From Cellvibrionales bacterium UBA2511 (GTDB lineage Bacteria > Pseudomonadota > Gammaproteobacteria > Pseudomonadales > Porticoccaceae): DNA of 20,645 bases. Made by a program: the position numbers and the translations under genes. The notes under the pieces are model-generated. The model had not been told where the DNA came from, made no database searches, and saw nothing but the letters and a program-made list of their open reading frames with translations. The DNA lies in assembly GCA_002341315.1 (NCBI GenBank), contig DDNV01000085.1, positions 69,420 through 90,064 on the forward strand, given 5' to 3'. Shown piece after piece: positions 1-7,872 of the stretch (positions are counted from its first letter, which is position 1; the number at the start of each line of letters is the position of its first letter).

Positions 1-1
1 C

Positions 2-676
2 GCTCGCTGGCGTATTGTCGATCCCCTGCAATTCCTGCGAAGTGTTCGCGATGAGCGCGGTGGGCGCACCCGCCTCGACGATATTATTGACTCTGTGGTG
101 AGAGACATTATTTCCGGCACAGAGCTGGAAGAGATCGTCCGCTCCGGAGACTGGGATGTGGATGTGGATGAGCTCGACGAGATTGAGCAGGATCGGGATG
201 ATGTCAGTCTGACCAAGCGCCCCAAACTGGGCCGTGAAAAGTTGGAGTCGGAGATACTGAAAAGTGCCTCAAAACTGATGTCCGATCTGGGTATTGAGCT
301 TAAGGATGTTCGTATCAAGCGCATTAACTACATTGATTCCGTGCGTCGCCAGGTGGAAAACCGCATGATTTCCGAGCGTCAGGCCATTGCCGAGCGATTC
401 CGTGCCGAAGGGCAGGGCCGCAGTCTGGAAATCACCGGTGAAATGGAGAGAGAGTTGCGTCGCATCAATTCTGAGGCGGCCAGAAAAGCAGAGGAAATTC
501 GCGGGGATGCCGATGCCGAGGCGATCAGTATCTATGGCGAAGCCTTTGGCGCCGATCCGGAGTTTTATGCGTTTATACGTACGCTGGAGACCTATAAGGC
601 GCTCGGTGATAACGCCACTTTGATGATTCGCTCGGATTCTGATTTCTTCCGTTATCTGGAAAAGACAGACCGTTAG
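2..676 (+). CDS. hflC: HflC-like SPFH membrane protein, 3' part
   Basis: The reading frame is open from base 2, so the gene enters from the left edge and its N-terminal membrane anchor is missing; the GTG at 95 is an internal codon, because the upstream codons continue the family pattern (ARWRIVDPLQFLRSVRDERG). The visible part covers the end of the SPFH/prohibitin domain, a long charged helical stretch rich in Glu, Arg and Ala, and the typical HflC ending DPEFYAFIRTLETY followed by SDSDFFRYL. In the family, HflC pairs with HflK in a periplasm-facing inner-membrane complex that modulates the FtsH protease. An acidic segment (GDWDVDVDELDEIEQDRDD) lies between the SPFH core and the helix; from memory, stomatin-like HflC proteins outside the enteric group often have such a segment. 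No hisZ or purA-like gene follows, unlike the classic hfq-hflX-hflK-hflC arrangement, so this could be a second hflKC copy. Family assignment is firm; orthology to E. coli hflC is less so. Confidence 0.88.
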   Translation, partial: ARWRIVDPLQFLRSVRDERGGRTRLDDIIDSVVRDIISGTELEEIVRSGDWDVDVDELDEIEQDRDDVSLTKRPKLGREKLESEILKSASKLMSDLGIELKDVRIKRINYIDSVRRQVENRMISERQAIAERFRAEGQGRSLEITGEMERELRRINSEAARKAEEIRGDADAEAISIYGEAFGADPEFYAFIRTLETYKALGDNATLMIRSDSDFFRYLEKTDR

Positions 677-690
677 TTGTTTTTTGGGGA

Positions 691-725
691 CGGACGACAG
701 GTTGTTGATAAAAACCTGTCGTCCG
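691..725. terminator. Stem-loop between convergent genes
   Basis: A perfect 13-bp inverted repeat (arms 691-703 and 713-725, 9-nt loop) lies 14 bases after the hflC stop and 1 base beyond the stop of the convergent hydrolase gene. Neither side has a good T-run immediately after the stem, so it is not a textbook intrinsic terminator. Its placement between two converging genes suggests a shared bidirectional terminator or an mRNA 3'-end protecting structure. Confidence 0.6.
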
Positions 726-726
726 C

Positions 727-1674
727 TCACTGTTTGATCACTGCTGTTTCTATCAGTATCTTTCCTTTCCCCGAACTGTTTGTCACGGCTTCATCAATCA
801 AGGGTGTGCCGGAAAGATAGCCCTGCCCGAGCAAGAAATGATCCATAGCCAGAGTGGTAACGCTGTGCCAGGGCTCCCGGTTAAAAAAGCCGTGCTTTTG
901 TCCCTGTGCGGTTAACAGGGTGGTGGGTACCCCTTTTGATAAAGCCTTCTCTGCGAAAAAACTGCCCTGCGCCAATAATCCATCCCGATCACCAAACAGT
1001 AACAGGGTGGGTGGCGTGCTACCGTCAATATGCAGATTGGGTGACAGGTTGGTGACCTCAAGCTCCGGCATCATCGCGATCAGTTCAATTTCCCGGCTGG
1101 TGAACTCCTCTTCCGCCGTGGGATTGACCAGGTTGAGTACCGGGTTGAACAGTACCAACAGGGCGGGACGCAATGACATGTCGATGCCCGCCGGATGATT
1201 GCACATCGCCAGACAGGCAGCGATATGGCCGCCCGCCGAGGCACCGGAAGAAACGATCTGTTGGGGGTTAATACCCAGTTCCACCGCATGCCGCAGTAAC
1301 CATAAAAATGCATCAAACCCGTCTTCGACTGCTTTATCCGGGGTCGTGTGGTGTCGGCTGTCCACCCGGTAGTCGACCCTGACTGCAACCATTCCCCGCC
1401 GGGCCAGATAATCTGCCTGCCAGCTGAAGTGCTCGATTCCACCGCTTATCCAGCCACCCCCAAAAAAGAACAGGACGGCGGGTCTGCGGTCATCTTCAGA
1501 CCAGTCACGGGGCAGATGAATTTCCAGGGTGAGTTTTCCCTGAGGAGTCTCTTTATAGGTGAATTGTCTGACAGTGGGCCTGTTCGAGAAAAACAGTGTG
1601 TAGAGAATAAACAGGACGGTGCAGACGATAAATGCGCCCAGAAACCATGGCCAGAATTCTCTGAGCCAGCTCAT
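727..1674 (-). CDS. Membrane-anchored alpha/beta hydrolase (HSL/esterase type)
   Basis: A 315-residue alpha/beta hydrolase. Residues 8-30 form one hydrophobic membrane segment with few flanking charges, so the catalytic domain is probably tethered at the inner membrane. The oxyanion-hole motif appears as FFGGGW at 70-75 (HGGGW in classic hormone-sensitive-lipase-like esterases), the nucleophile elbow as GASAG with Ser146, a candidate acid at Asp229 or Asp231, and the catalytic His261 in KHGFF. I chose the ATG at 1674 because it has a GGGAG ribosome-binding site about 8 bases upstream; that site overlaps the stop codon of the preceding ATP-grasp/phosphatase gene, suggesting translational coupling. 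An in-frame start at 1707 would add 11 residues inside the upstream gene and lacks a clear site. It is the last gene of the minus-strand run; a role in de-esterifying the polysaccharide or its precursor is a guess from context. Confidence 0.85.
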   Translation of the reverse strand: MSWLREFWPWFLGAFIVCTVLFILYTLFFSNRPTVRQFTYKETPQGKLTLEIHLPRDWSEDDRRPAVLFFFGGGWISGGIEHFSWQADYLARRGMVAVRVDYRVDSRHHTTPDKAVEDGFDAFLWLLRHAVELGINPQQIVSSGASAGGHIAACLAMCNHPAGIDMSLRPALLVLFNPVLNLVNPTAEEEFTSREIELIAMMPELEVTNLSPNLHIDGSTPPTLLLFGDRDGLLAQGSFFAEKALSKGVPTTLLTAQGQKHGFFNREPWHSVTTLAMDHFLLGQGYLSGTPLIDEAVTNSSGKGKILIETAVIKQ

Positions 1675-1687
1675 AGTGATTTCTCCC

Positions 1688-3418
1688 TTAGTCGATGTGC
1701 CTGCCACAAATCAGTTTGGACAGACCTGAAATACACTGATCAATCGTCTGGTAGACTGACTGATAAACCGGTTGCGGTTTATTGTAGGGGTCCGGAATTT
1801 CAATGGCTGGTTGATCATCGAGCAGGCCGCCGAGCAGCAGTGCCTTGTCTGCGGCAGCTTGTGAAAAAGTGGCCAGTTGTTTGACGTGATCGGCCTCCAT
1901 GACAAAAATGATATCTGCCCACTCGGTTAATTCCGTGGTGAGTACTGACGAGCGGAGGTGATCCATAGGCACCCCTTCCGAATCGGCAATAGCGGTCATT
2001 CTCGGATCTGCCGGTCGGTTGCCTAGCGGGTGAAATCCCGCTGATTTGAAGAAGTATTGCCCGGTATCCTGAATCCTTTTTTCTGCCAGGGCGTGAGCCA
2101 CAGCACTGCGATTGATATTGCCATAGCATAAAAATAGTAAATGGCTGGCTGTTGACAGGCGATCACTGACCAATGAATAGCGACTGCGCTTGATAATCCC
2201 TTTGCGAAACTGTTTCTCGCGGTAAACACCGCTCAACCGATCCGTGTAACTGCGAACAATTTGCCAAAGGTCTACAAAGCCAGGTTTAAGATCAGAGAAT
2301 GACTGGGCATCGAAATAATGTCTGGGGGAGAAGACCTTCAGCAAATCTTTCATGGCATCGCCCAGTGCCGGGATAGTCACCAGTCGGGGATCGGCATCTT
2401 TGCGTGCCACGGCTTCCAGCCAACGAAGATCGCTGGACAGTTTTCGGCAGTAGATCTCGGTCCGGTAGGGTTTTGTTTCAATCGGTTGGGCGGTATAAAG
2501 CTGATAAAGCTGATAGGGAAAGTCCGCCCCGGCGGCAACGGCGAGAGGCAGTGAACCCCAGAAACGACCGTTGATTTCAATCAGAATAAATTCACCGTTT
2601 TCCGGATTCTGTTTGAATTCCACCATGGCGACACCGTGCCAGTTCAGCTGTTTGATCAGCCGGGCACTGACTTCGAGCAATACCGGATCAACAGTCACAC
2701 TTTTCCGATAACTGCTGCCGCCCCCGCTAAGGGGCATTTCATGAAGGCGCTGATGCTGAAAGGCGCTAACGATCTCGCCGCGGTTGGCAATTAACTCAAT
2801 ACCCTTGCCGATCCCGGAAAAATACGCCTGCAGCACCAGATGGCCGTGCTCGAGCAGTTCCGTGCCCACTTTGACCAGCTCTTCTTCTGAATGGGCGTAG
2901 CGGACCGACAGTGGCGTCCGTAGCGAATTGTCTGAAATGGAGCGGCCCGGTTTGATCACCATCGGATAGCTGAGTTCAGGTAGCGCGGACCGCAGCGCTT
3001 CAGTGCTGGTGATATCCCAGCTGGCGGGAAGGGGAGCGTTGCACTGCCTGGCGAGCAGGGCAGTCCGCGACTTGTCCAGCACGATTTCCAGTGCATCCAG
3101 AGCCGGTGCGGCAATCCTGTTGTAGTGTGAACTGCTGTGAAAGTGCCGGGCTATGGGTACCAGCGTTCGCTCCGTGGCCGGTATCACCAGTTGGTATTGG
3201 TGACCGGCGAGCTTGTCTTCCAGCCAGTGAACAAAGTGATCAGGGGCCAGTAGCGGATTCGGATAATTGAGAATATTCGATGCGTAACGCGAGTAGCCGG
3301 CAATAGGGTTTTTCTGGTGAGAGGCAACGACTACCGGAATGCCCCGGCTACCCAGCGAACGGGTAATCGCCAAAGCCGGTAATGTGTCCCCATCGAGAAG
3401 AAGGATCGTCATTGGCAC
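1688..3418 (-). CDS. ATP-grasp enzyme fused to low-molecular-weight protein tyrosine phosphatase
   Basis: A 576-residue two-domain protein. Residues 1-110 look like a pre-ATP-grasp fold (ILLLDGDTLPALAITRSLG), and about 115-390 an ATP-grasp domain with nucleotide-contact motif YPMVIKPGRS (151-160) and metal-site signature ILIEINGRFWGSLPLA (278-293). Such domains form carboxylate-amine or carboxylate-thiol bonds through an acyl phosphate. A linker leads to a complete low-molecular-weight tyrosine phosphatase at about 426-572: the P-loop CYGNINRS has Cys431 and Arg437, and the general-acid loop DPY has Asp543. Wzb-like phosphatases normally act alone on Wzc-type kinases in capsule loci, so fusion to an ATP-grasp enzyme is notable. 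No frameshift is visible between the parts. The GTG start at 3418 has an AGG 9 bases upstream; an ATG two codons in (3412) is possible. The stop of the pyruvyl transferase gene abuts this start. Domain calls are firm; substrates are unknown. Confidence 0.9.
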   Translation of the reverse strand: MPMTILLLDGDTLPALAITRSLGSRGIPVVVASHQKNPIAGYSRYASNILNYPNPLLAPDHFVHWLEDKLAGHQYQLVIPATERTLVPIARHFHSSSHYNRIAAPALDALEIVLDKSRTALLARQCNAPLPASWDITSTEALRSALPELSYPMVIKPGRSISDNSLRTPLSVRYAHSEEELVKVGTELLEHGHLVLQAYFSGIGKGIELIANRGEIVSAFQHQRLHEMPLSGGGSSYRKSVTVDPVLLEVSARLIKQLNWHGVAMVEFKQNPENGEFILIEINGRFWGSLPLAVAAGADFPYQLYQLYTAQPIETKPYRTEIYCRKLSSDLRWLEAVARKDADPRLVTIPALGDAMKDLLKVFSPRHYFDAQSFSDLKPGFVDLWQIVRSYTDRLSGVYREKQFRKGIIKRSRYSLVSDRLSTASHLLFLCYGNINRSAVAHALAEKRIQDTGQYFFKSAGFHPLGNRPADPRMTAIADSEGVPMDHLRSSVLTTELTEWADIIFVMEADHVKQLATFSQAAADKALLLGGLLDDQPAIEIPDPYNKPQPVYQSVYQTIDQCISGLSKLICGRHID

Positions 3419-4303
3419 TCATTTCAACCTGTCTTGAAGGTTGTTCGCATCAATCGTCAGCTGGGCCAACCTTTCCAGCATCTGGCTGGTATGAGAACGA
3501 ATCACAGCAGGATTGCTGTTAAAGGATTTTCCCTCTTTGATCAGGCGCTTCAATTGTTGTCTGGCCAGAAAGGATTTGCCTTTATTGAGCAGGGTTTTGG
3601 TGGTGGTGGAGCGCCTGTCGTCGAAAATTGAGACCAGATTTGCCGGTTCATACACCACATTGATTGATTGGCACCAGTCATGCCATTTGAACTGGTTGAT
3701 GTGGGGCATGGTGTTGATGGGCCGCCAGGGTATGCCATAGGCATCAGCGATAATTGCACCATGAAGCGATTCGGTAATGACGTATTTTGAGGCAAGCAGA
3801 TCGTTAATAACGATGAGGGGATCTTTCGCCCTTGGATCAATGTGGTGGATTCCCAGGTCATTGGCGATATTCTTCCAATAACCACTTTTTGCGGTGTCAC
3901 AATGCATGATCAATGACACCTCGTGAATTTTTTCGGCTTCGGGTATAAATTCCCTTAACAGAATAGCGGGATCAGTCAGGGCTTTGGTGGGATCAATGCC
4001 CAGCTTTTCGGCAGTTTGCGGCCCTCTGACAAAGTAGATATTGTATTTTTCATCAATCGTCGGCGGGGAGAAATAACCTACCCCGGAACCTGCAATAAAT
4101 TTCATTGGAAGAGGGGGGATTCTCTGGTCAAGTATAGTGCCAATCCCGTACAGCAGCGCTGCTTCCCGGTTGTTTTCCTCGTAGTATTCGTCACCATGTT
4201 TGGCGGTACCCTGAATGATACCAGGCAGCAACTTTGGCCATAACCAGGCATTCAAATCGTCTCCAAAATTACCTTCGTTGTCATGGTAGTAACAGAGCTT
4301 CAT
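3419..4303 (-). CDS. Polysaccharide pyruvyl transferase family protein
   Basis: A 294-residue protein of the polysaccharide pyruvyl transferase family (ExoV/CsaB-like), which moves pyruvate from phosphoenolpyruvate onto a sugar as a ketal, usually on lipid-linked repeat units at the cytoplasmic face. The N-terminal NEGNFGDDLNAWLW (9-22) is the hallmark of ExoV-type members. FVRGPQTAEKLG (91-102) and ESLHGAIIADAYGIPW (178-193) are the conserved sites; the latter carries the SLHGAI motif of this fold. There is no signal peptide. A GAGG lies about 10 bases before the ATG. Its stop sits directly against the start of the downstream fusion gene, consistent with one transcript. The charged C-terminal 60 residues are less conserved in appearance. 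Family call is strong; the acceptor sugar cannot be told from sequence. Confidence 0.9.
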   Translation of the reverse strand: MKLCYYHDNEGNFGDDLNAWLWPKLLPGIIQGTAKHGDEYYEENNREAALLYGIGTILDQRIPPLPMKFIAGSGVGYFSPPTIDEKYNIYFVRGPQTAEKLGIDPTKALTDPAILLREFIPEAEKIHEVSLIMHCDTAKSGYWKNIANDLGIHHIDPRAKDPLIVINDLLASKYVITESLHGAIIADAYGIPWRPINTMPHINQFKWHDWCQSINVVYEPANLVSIFDDRRSTTTKTLLNKGKSFLARQQLKRLIKEGKSFNSNPAVIRSHTSQMLERLAQLTIDANNLQDRLK

Positions 4304-4350
4304 AAATTGGTTGCCTCAGGCCGTTTGTGATAGGTTGCTATGAACAGGCT

Positions 4351-5142
4351 TTATTGTATTTCATCTAAATAAAATGGAACGCGTTCAGGGAAATACTCCC
4401 TGATTAGATCCTCGCAGTGGCTCCATACTTTTCTTGTCAGGTAGTGCTCATCAATACCCTCTATAAAAGAGGCTTTCTCTGGTTCAGAGTTGGCGTGTGA
4501 GGTATTGATATCCCGTGCATTGATGTTTAAAAACCGGGCAATTTCTCCAGATTCCTTGGACAGGTTGTCTGTTCTGATGTAAAGGCTGGCAGCCTCGGGA
4601 AGATGCTGCTTTGCCAGCAAATAGTGTTCATTATATTGGGACAGATAAGCATCCAGAGAAGCCAACTGGTTGGCCTCGAGAACGGCCTCTTCCGGATCAT
4701 ACCCCCGGGTTTTGTCCATCCAGAAATACTGGCGATATTCCTCCCATTCTGGCGGATGTTTTTTGAAATGAAAGTTGATTCTGGACCTGATCCAGCTCAA
4801 TGGCTCCCTGACAGTGACTAAATATTTTGCCTCGGGAAACAGGCCAACGACTTCCTTTGCTATGTAAATTAATGAATGGGTAGATTCCATTTCAAGGTTC
4901 AGTTTTCTGTCCCGCTTTTCAATAAAGGACTGAACCTCTTCAGCCGTCATTTCATTTTTTAAATAGTTGATGATCTGATGATTGGTCTCTGAAATAGCTG
5001 GCTCGTGGGCCGAATCAAAGTGGGCCTTAAACATGGAGGATATGGACGTTGTGCCGGTTTTTGCAGCACCGATACAGTAACAATGAAATCGCCGGGGCAG
5101 TACCTTGTGGGTCCTGAGTCGCAATTGGTTATAAATAGACAC
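4351..5142 (-). CDS. Sulfotransferase family protein
   Basis: A 263-residue cytosolic-type sulfotransferase. The 5'-phosphosulfate-binding loop is clear near the N-terminus (CIGAAKTGTTSISSMF, about 23-38, with Lys28), and the 3'-phosphate-binding region follows as VTVREPLSWIRSRINFHF (109-126). The family transfers sulfate from PAPS to hydroxyl or amino groups; in a polysaccharide locus a sugar hydroxyl is the likely acceptor, which would give a sulfated, strongly anionic polymer. The start is GTG, supported by AAGGAG 5-6 bases upstream. A start without signal peptide or membrane segment indicates modification before export. It lies 33 bases after the flippase gene and 47 bases before the pyruvyl transferase gene. 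No PAPS synthesis genes are visible here, so PAPS must come from general sulfate assimilation. Confidence 0.9.
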   Translation of the reverse strand: MSIYNQLRLRTHKVLPRRFHCYCIGAAKTGTTSISSMFKAHFDSAHEPAISETNHQIINYLKNEMTAEEVQSFIEKRDRKLNLEMESTHSLIYIAKEVVGLFPEAKYLVTVREPLSWIRSRINFHFKKHPPEWEEYRQYFWMDKTRGYDPEEAVLEANQLASLDAYLSQYNEHYLLAKQHLPEAASLYIRTDNLSKESGEIARFLNINARDINTSHANSEPEKASFIEGIDEHYLTRKVWSHCEDLIREYFPERVPFYLDEIQ

Positions 5143-5175
5143 AGTGGCTCCTTATCAGGTGCTTGATGCTGGTTT

Positions 5176-6615
5176 TCATAGCCTGCCCTTTCCAAAAAAG
5201 CTATTTATTTCATTGTAGAAGGTGTGCCTGGAAAGCTTTAAACCAACGATCCACCCCACAAATGCCGCTGCCATCAAAAGGGCAAAATGAACATAAATGC
5301 TTTCTATCTGTCCCTGCATCACGGCATTTGCAGCCAGTGTCGGCACTATTGTAAAAATCAACGGCACCAGACCCTGGACGGCAGGTTTTACGGCATCTTT
5401 CATCCCAATGCCAAATACCTGGTTTGCATAAAACTGGCAGGCGATAAACCTGACAATAAAGAATCCCACCAGCGCCATACAAACCGCTTCCAGTCCTGAA
5501 AAGCATGCAATGCCAACCATCACGATTTTTGCAACGTTCGAAATGACTTTGATTTTCAGTGTAATCCCCGGTCTGCCAAAGGCAATGAACAGGTTGTCGG
5601 CAAACAAAAACGATGGCAGTAGAACCCCTGCCAGGCAGAGAATTTTTACCAGTGGAATGGCGGCGTCCCACTGGGTGCCATACAGTACCCTTATGGTCTC
5701 TTCCGTGTAGAGAAAAAGGAAAGCAAAGAAAGGCCAGGCAAAAACATAGGAATAAGTCACAGCCTTGAGGTAACTTTCTCTCAGTTTGCCAGTGTGAAGG
5801 TTGTCCCGGGAGAACAGCGGCAAAATGACCCCGCGGATACTGCTGACAAAGATGTGATCGAACAGTGAAAAAGTACCAAAGGCCCGGGAAAAGTAGCCCA
5901 GCTGCGCGAGCCCGAGCATTCGGGCGATCAGGGCATCAGTGATACTGGTGGCAAACTGGTTGATGATGTTGCCCGCGCCCACAATGGAGCCGAACCTGAA
6001 TATATTTTTGGCACCTTCCAGGGTGGGGATAAGACTCACGTCCCTGGGCCGAAAGAAAACTGACAGAAGTACAATGCTGGAGGTCTCGGTGATCGCGCCA
6101 TAGGCGAGACAGAGATAGCCGGAACCGGTGTAGGCCGTTGCCAGGGACACGCAGATGCCCAACAGGGTTGCGGTCAGGCCAATAGCTGCAGTGATATGAA
6201 AGCGCATTTTCTTGCGTAGCAATGCCAGGGTGATAGTCCCAAAGGGGATGATAAAAAAGTTGAAGGAGAGAATTCTGATCAGCGTTTCTATGCCTTCTTC
6301 CTGAAAAAAATTGGCTATCAGGCCCGCCGCGAAAAACAGCAAAGTCCCCAGCGTCCAGGACATCAACAGGTTGAGCGTGAAGGTTGTTCTGATTTTCGTC
6401 TCATTCAATTCTTTTTCCTGAATAATGTACTGATTCAGGCCAAAGTCGCGAAATAGTTGGGCCAGCGCCACAATGGCAAAGCCCGCACTGAAAATACCAA
6501 TCTCTTCCGGCGTCAGCAGCCGGGCCAGGATCATGGTTGAGACAAACTGAAAGGAGAGCGTCAGATACCTGCCGGTGATACTGAATCCAATGGCTGTGCG
6601 AGTAGTGATAGTCAT
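5176..6615 (-). CDS. Polysaccharide flippase, MOP superfamily (Wzx/WzxC-like)
   Basis: A 479-residue very hydrophobic protein with about 12-14 predicted membrane helices along its whole length. It begins with the typical pattern of polysaccharide transporters: a short amphipathic start, then a first helix followed by ILARLLTPEEIGIFSAG (30-46), which matches the conserved segment of the WzxC/RfbX group. RDFGLNQYIIQ follows at about 57-67. The family flips undecaprenyl-diphosphate-linked repeat units to the periplasmic leaflet. It is the first gene of the minus-strand run, read from the divergent region shared with the CE4 gene at 6904, so it implies a Wzx/Wzy-type export route rather than an ABC or synthase route; no Wzy polymerase is seen in this window. 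The ribosome-binding site is weak. Confidence 0.92.
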   Translation of the reverse strand: MTITTRTAIGFSITGRYLTLSFQFVSTMILARLLTPEEIGIFSAGFAIVALAQLFRDFGLNQYIIQEKELNETKIRTTFTLNLLMSWTLGTLLFFAAGLIANFFQEEGIETLIRILSFNFFIIPFGTITLALLRKKMRFHITAAIGLTATLLGICVSLATAYTGSGYLCLAYGAITETSSIVLLSVFFRPRDVSLIPTLEGAKNIFRFGSIVGAGNIINQFATSITDALIARMLGLAQLGYFSRAFGTFSLFDHIFVSSIRGVILPLFSRDNLHTGKLRESYLKAVTYSYVFAWPFFAFLFLYTEETIRVLYGTQWDAAIPLVKILCLAGVLLPSFLFADNLFIAFGRPGITLKIKVISNVAKIVMVGIACFSGLEAVCMALVGFFIVRFIACQFYANQVFGIGMKDAVKPAVQGLVPLIFTIVPTLAANAVMQGQIESIYVHFALLMAAAFVGWIVGLKLSRHTFYNEINSFFGKGRL

Positions 6616-6903
6616 CAGGTCGAATAAACCCTTGGTTTGGCAGGCGATTTTATAACGGACTGCAAGTCTATCTTATATTCGACTGTCTGAAGAACACTCC
6701 GCCAAATAAGATATTCTTTGTCCATGTCGGGCTGGCCTGGTCTAAGCTGAAAACAGGCCGGTGTTCTGAGGATGTAAAGCATCCTGACAAGCCTTTTTCA
6801 CCGTTATGCATTCGGCCAAAAACGTAAAAAATACCGACAGTTGTTAGCGGCCTCGCACACTGTCAGAATCCTTGGCTTGGAGCAAACGTCCGAGGATTAA
6901 TAA
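6616..6903. promoter_or_regulatory. Divergent intergenic control region
   Basis: This 288-base space separates two divergent genes and must hold promoters for both the minus-strand flippase run and the plus-strand deacetylase gene. For the plus side a possible sigma70 pair is TTGTTA (6841-6846) and CAGAAT (6864-6869) with 17-base spacing; each box matches four of six consensus bases. For the minus side nothing convincing stands out. Three dyads are visible: TATCTTAT/ATAAGATA arms at 6669-6676 and 6706-6713, GGCCTG/CAGGCC arms at 6734-6739 and 6754-6759, and AGGATG/CATCCT arms at 6769-6774 and 6780-6785 followed by a short T-run. The last could be an attenuator-like hairpin in the plus-strand leader. 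The deacetylase gene has a good GAGG site 8 bases from its ATG. Confidence 0.4.
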
Positions 6904-7869
6904 ATGAACCATCTGCTGTACAGCGCAGTTGCCAGAACACTGCCCCTTGTGCTGCAGACAAAAAATAAACAACGGGTTTGCATTCTCACTTACCATCGAG
7001 TGTTGCCTGAGCGTGATTACATGCGTAGTTCCGAGCCGACAGTGGCGACGTTCGATTGGCATATGGAGCTGCTCGCCCGCTACTTCAATCCGCTTTCGCT
7101 GTCTGATGCCATTGCCAGGCTGGACAGCAATGATCTGCCGGAAAGAGCTGTTTGCGTGACCTTCGACGACGGGTATGCCAATAACGCAGAATGTGCGTTA
7201 CCGGTACTGCAACGTTGGAGCATACCCGCCACCGTATTTATTTCCACGGGCTTCCTCAATGGTGGCCTGATGTGGAACGACGCGGTGATCGAGGCATTGC
7301 GAATTGCCGACAGTGACGAGTTTGATCTGCGCTCGCTGGGTCTGGCCACCTACGATATGGCCGATTTCCACCACCGCAGACAGGCAGCGGGTCAGATTAT
7401 TCGTGAAATCAAGCATTGGCCACCGGAAAAGCGCACCGAGGCCATTCGTGTTATTGAGTCTATGGTGGGGCCTTTGCCGGAAAATATGATGCTGACCAAT
7501 GATCAGGTGAAGCAGTTGAGCGATGCCGGTATCGAGATTGGTGCCCACACCAGGACCCATCCCATCCTGGCCATGCTAAAACTTGCCGATGCCCGGCAGG
7601 AAATTCAGGCCTCAAAAAATGTACTGGAAACATTGGTGGACAAACCGGTTCGCTATTTTGCCTACCCCAATGGTCGGCCAGAGATCGACTACCGGTTGGA
7701 GCATCGCGATTTTGTAAAATCCATCGGTTTTGAAGGCGCGGTCTCCACCCAGTGGGGGGTTGCCAGTGAGTCAAGCGATCGTTGGCAGATGCCGAGATTT
7801 ACCCCTTGGGATCAGACGCCATTGCGATTTATGGTGCGTTTACTGGCAATGTTCAGGAACCCGGCTTGA
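6904..7869 (+). CDS. Polysaccharide deacetylase (CE4/NodB-type)
   Basis: A 321-residue NodB-homology protein. It has CILTYHRV (26-33), the metal/catalytic motif VTFDDGY (85-91, Asp88 and Asp89), the second zinc motif AHTRTHP (His215 and His219), and AYPNGRP (253-259). All residues expected for a metal-dependent CE4 deacetylase are present. The N-terminus is only weakly hydrophobic and I see no confident signal peptide, so it may act in the cytoplasm or be membrane-associated on undecaprenyl-linked sugars. The start ATG follows a GAGG by 8 bases. Its stop lies 3 bases from the stop of the convergent TPR gene, leaving no room for a separate terminator. The family removes N- or O-acetyl groups from sugars; the exact substrate is unknown. 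Confidence 0.92.
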   Translation: MNHLLYSAVARTLPLVLQTKNKQRVCILTYHRVLPERDYMRSSEPTVATFDWHMELLARYFNPLSLSDAIARLDSNDLPERAVCVTFDDGYANNAECALPVLQRWSIPATVFISTGFLNGGLMWNDAVIEALRIADSDEFDLRSLGLATYDMADFHHRRQAAGQIIREIKHWPPEKRTEAIRVIESMVGPLPENMMLTNDQVKQLSDAGIEIGAHTRTHPILAMLKLADARQEIQASKNVLETLVDKPVRYFAYPNGRPEIDYRLEHRDFVKSIGFEGAVSTQWGVASESSDRWQMPRFTPWDQTPLRFMVRLLAMFRNPA

Positions 7870-7872
7870 GGT

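Noticed and set aside
95..676. GTG at 95 as the start of a short independent gene
   Set aside because: The same frame stays open to the left edge and the upstream codons continue the HflC pattern, so this is the inside of a truncated gene.
1348..1884. Plus-strand ORF of 178 codons opposite the hydrolase and fusion genes
   Set aside because: It lies antisense to two well-supported genes, has no family-like motifs, and its peptide is typical of a shadow frame.
6650..6720. Possible sigma54-type or AT-rich promoter boxes for the minus-strand run
   Set aside because: No GG/GC pair at the required -24/-12 spacing, and sigma70-like boxes did not pair at 16-18 bases.
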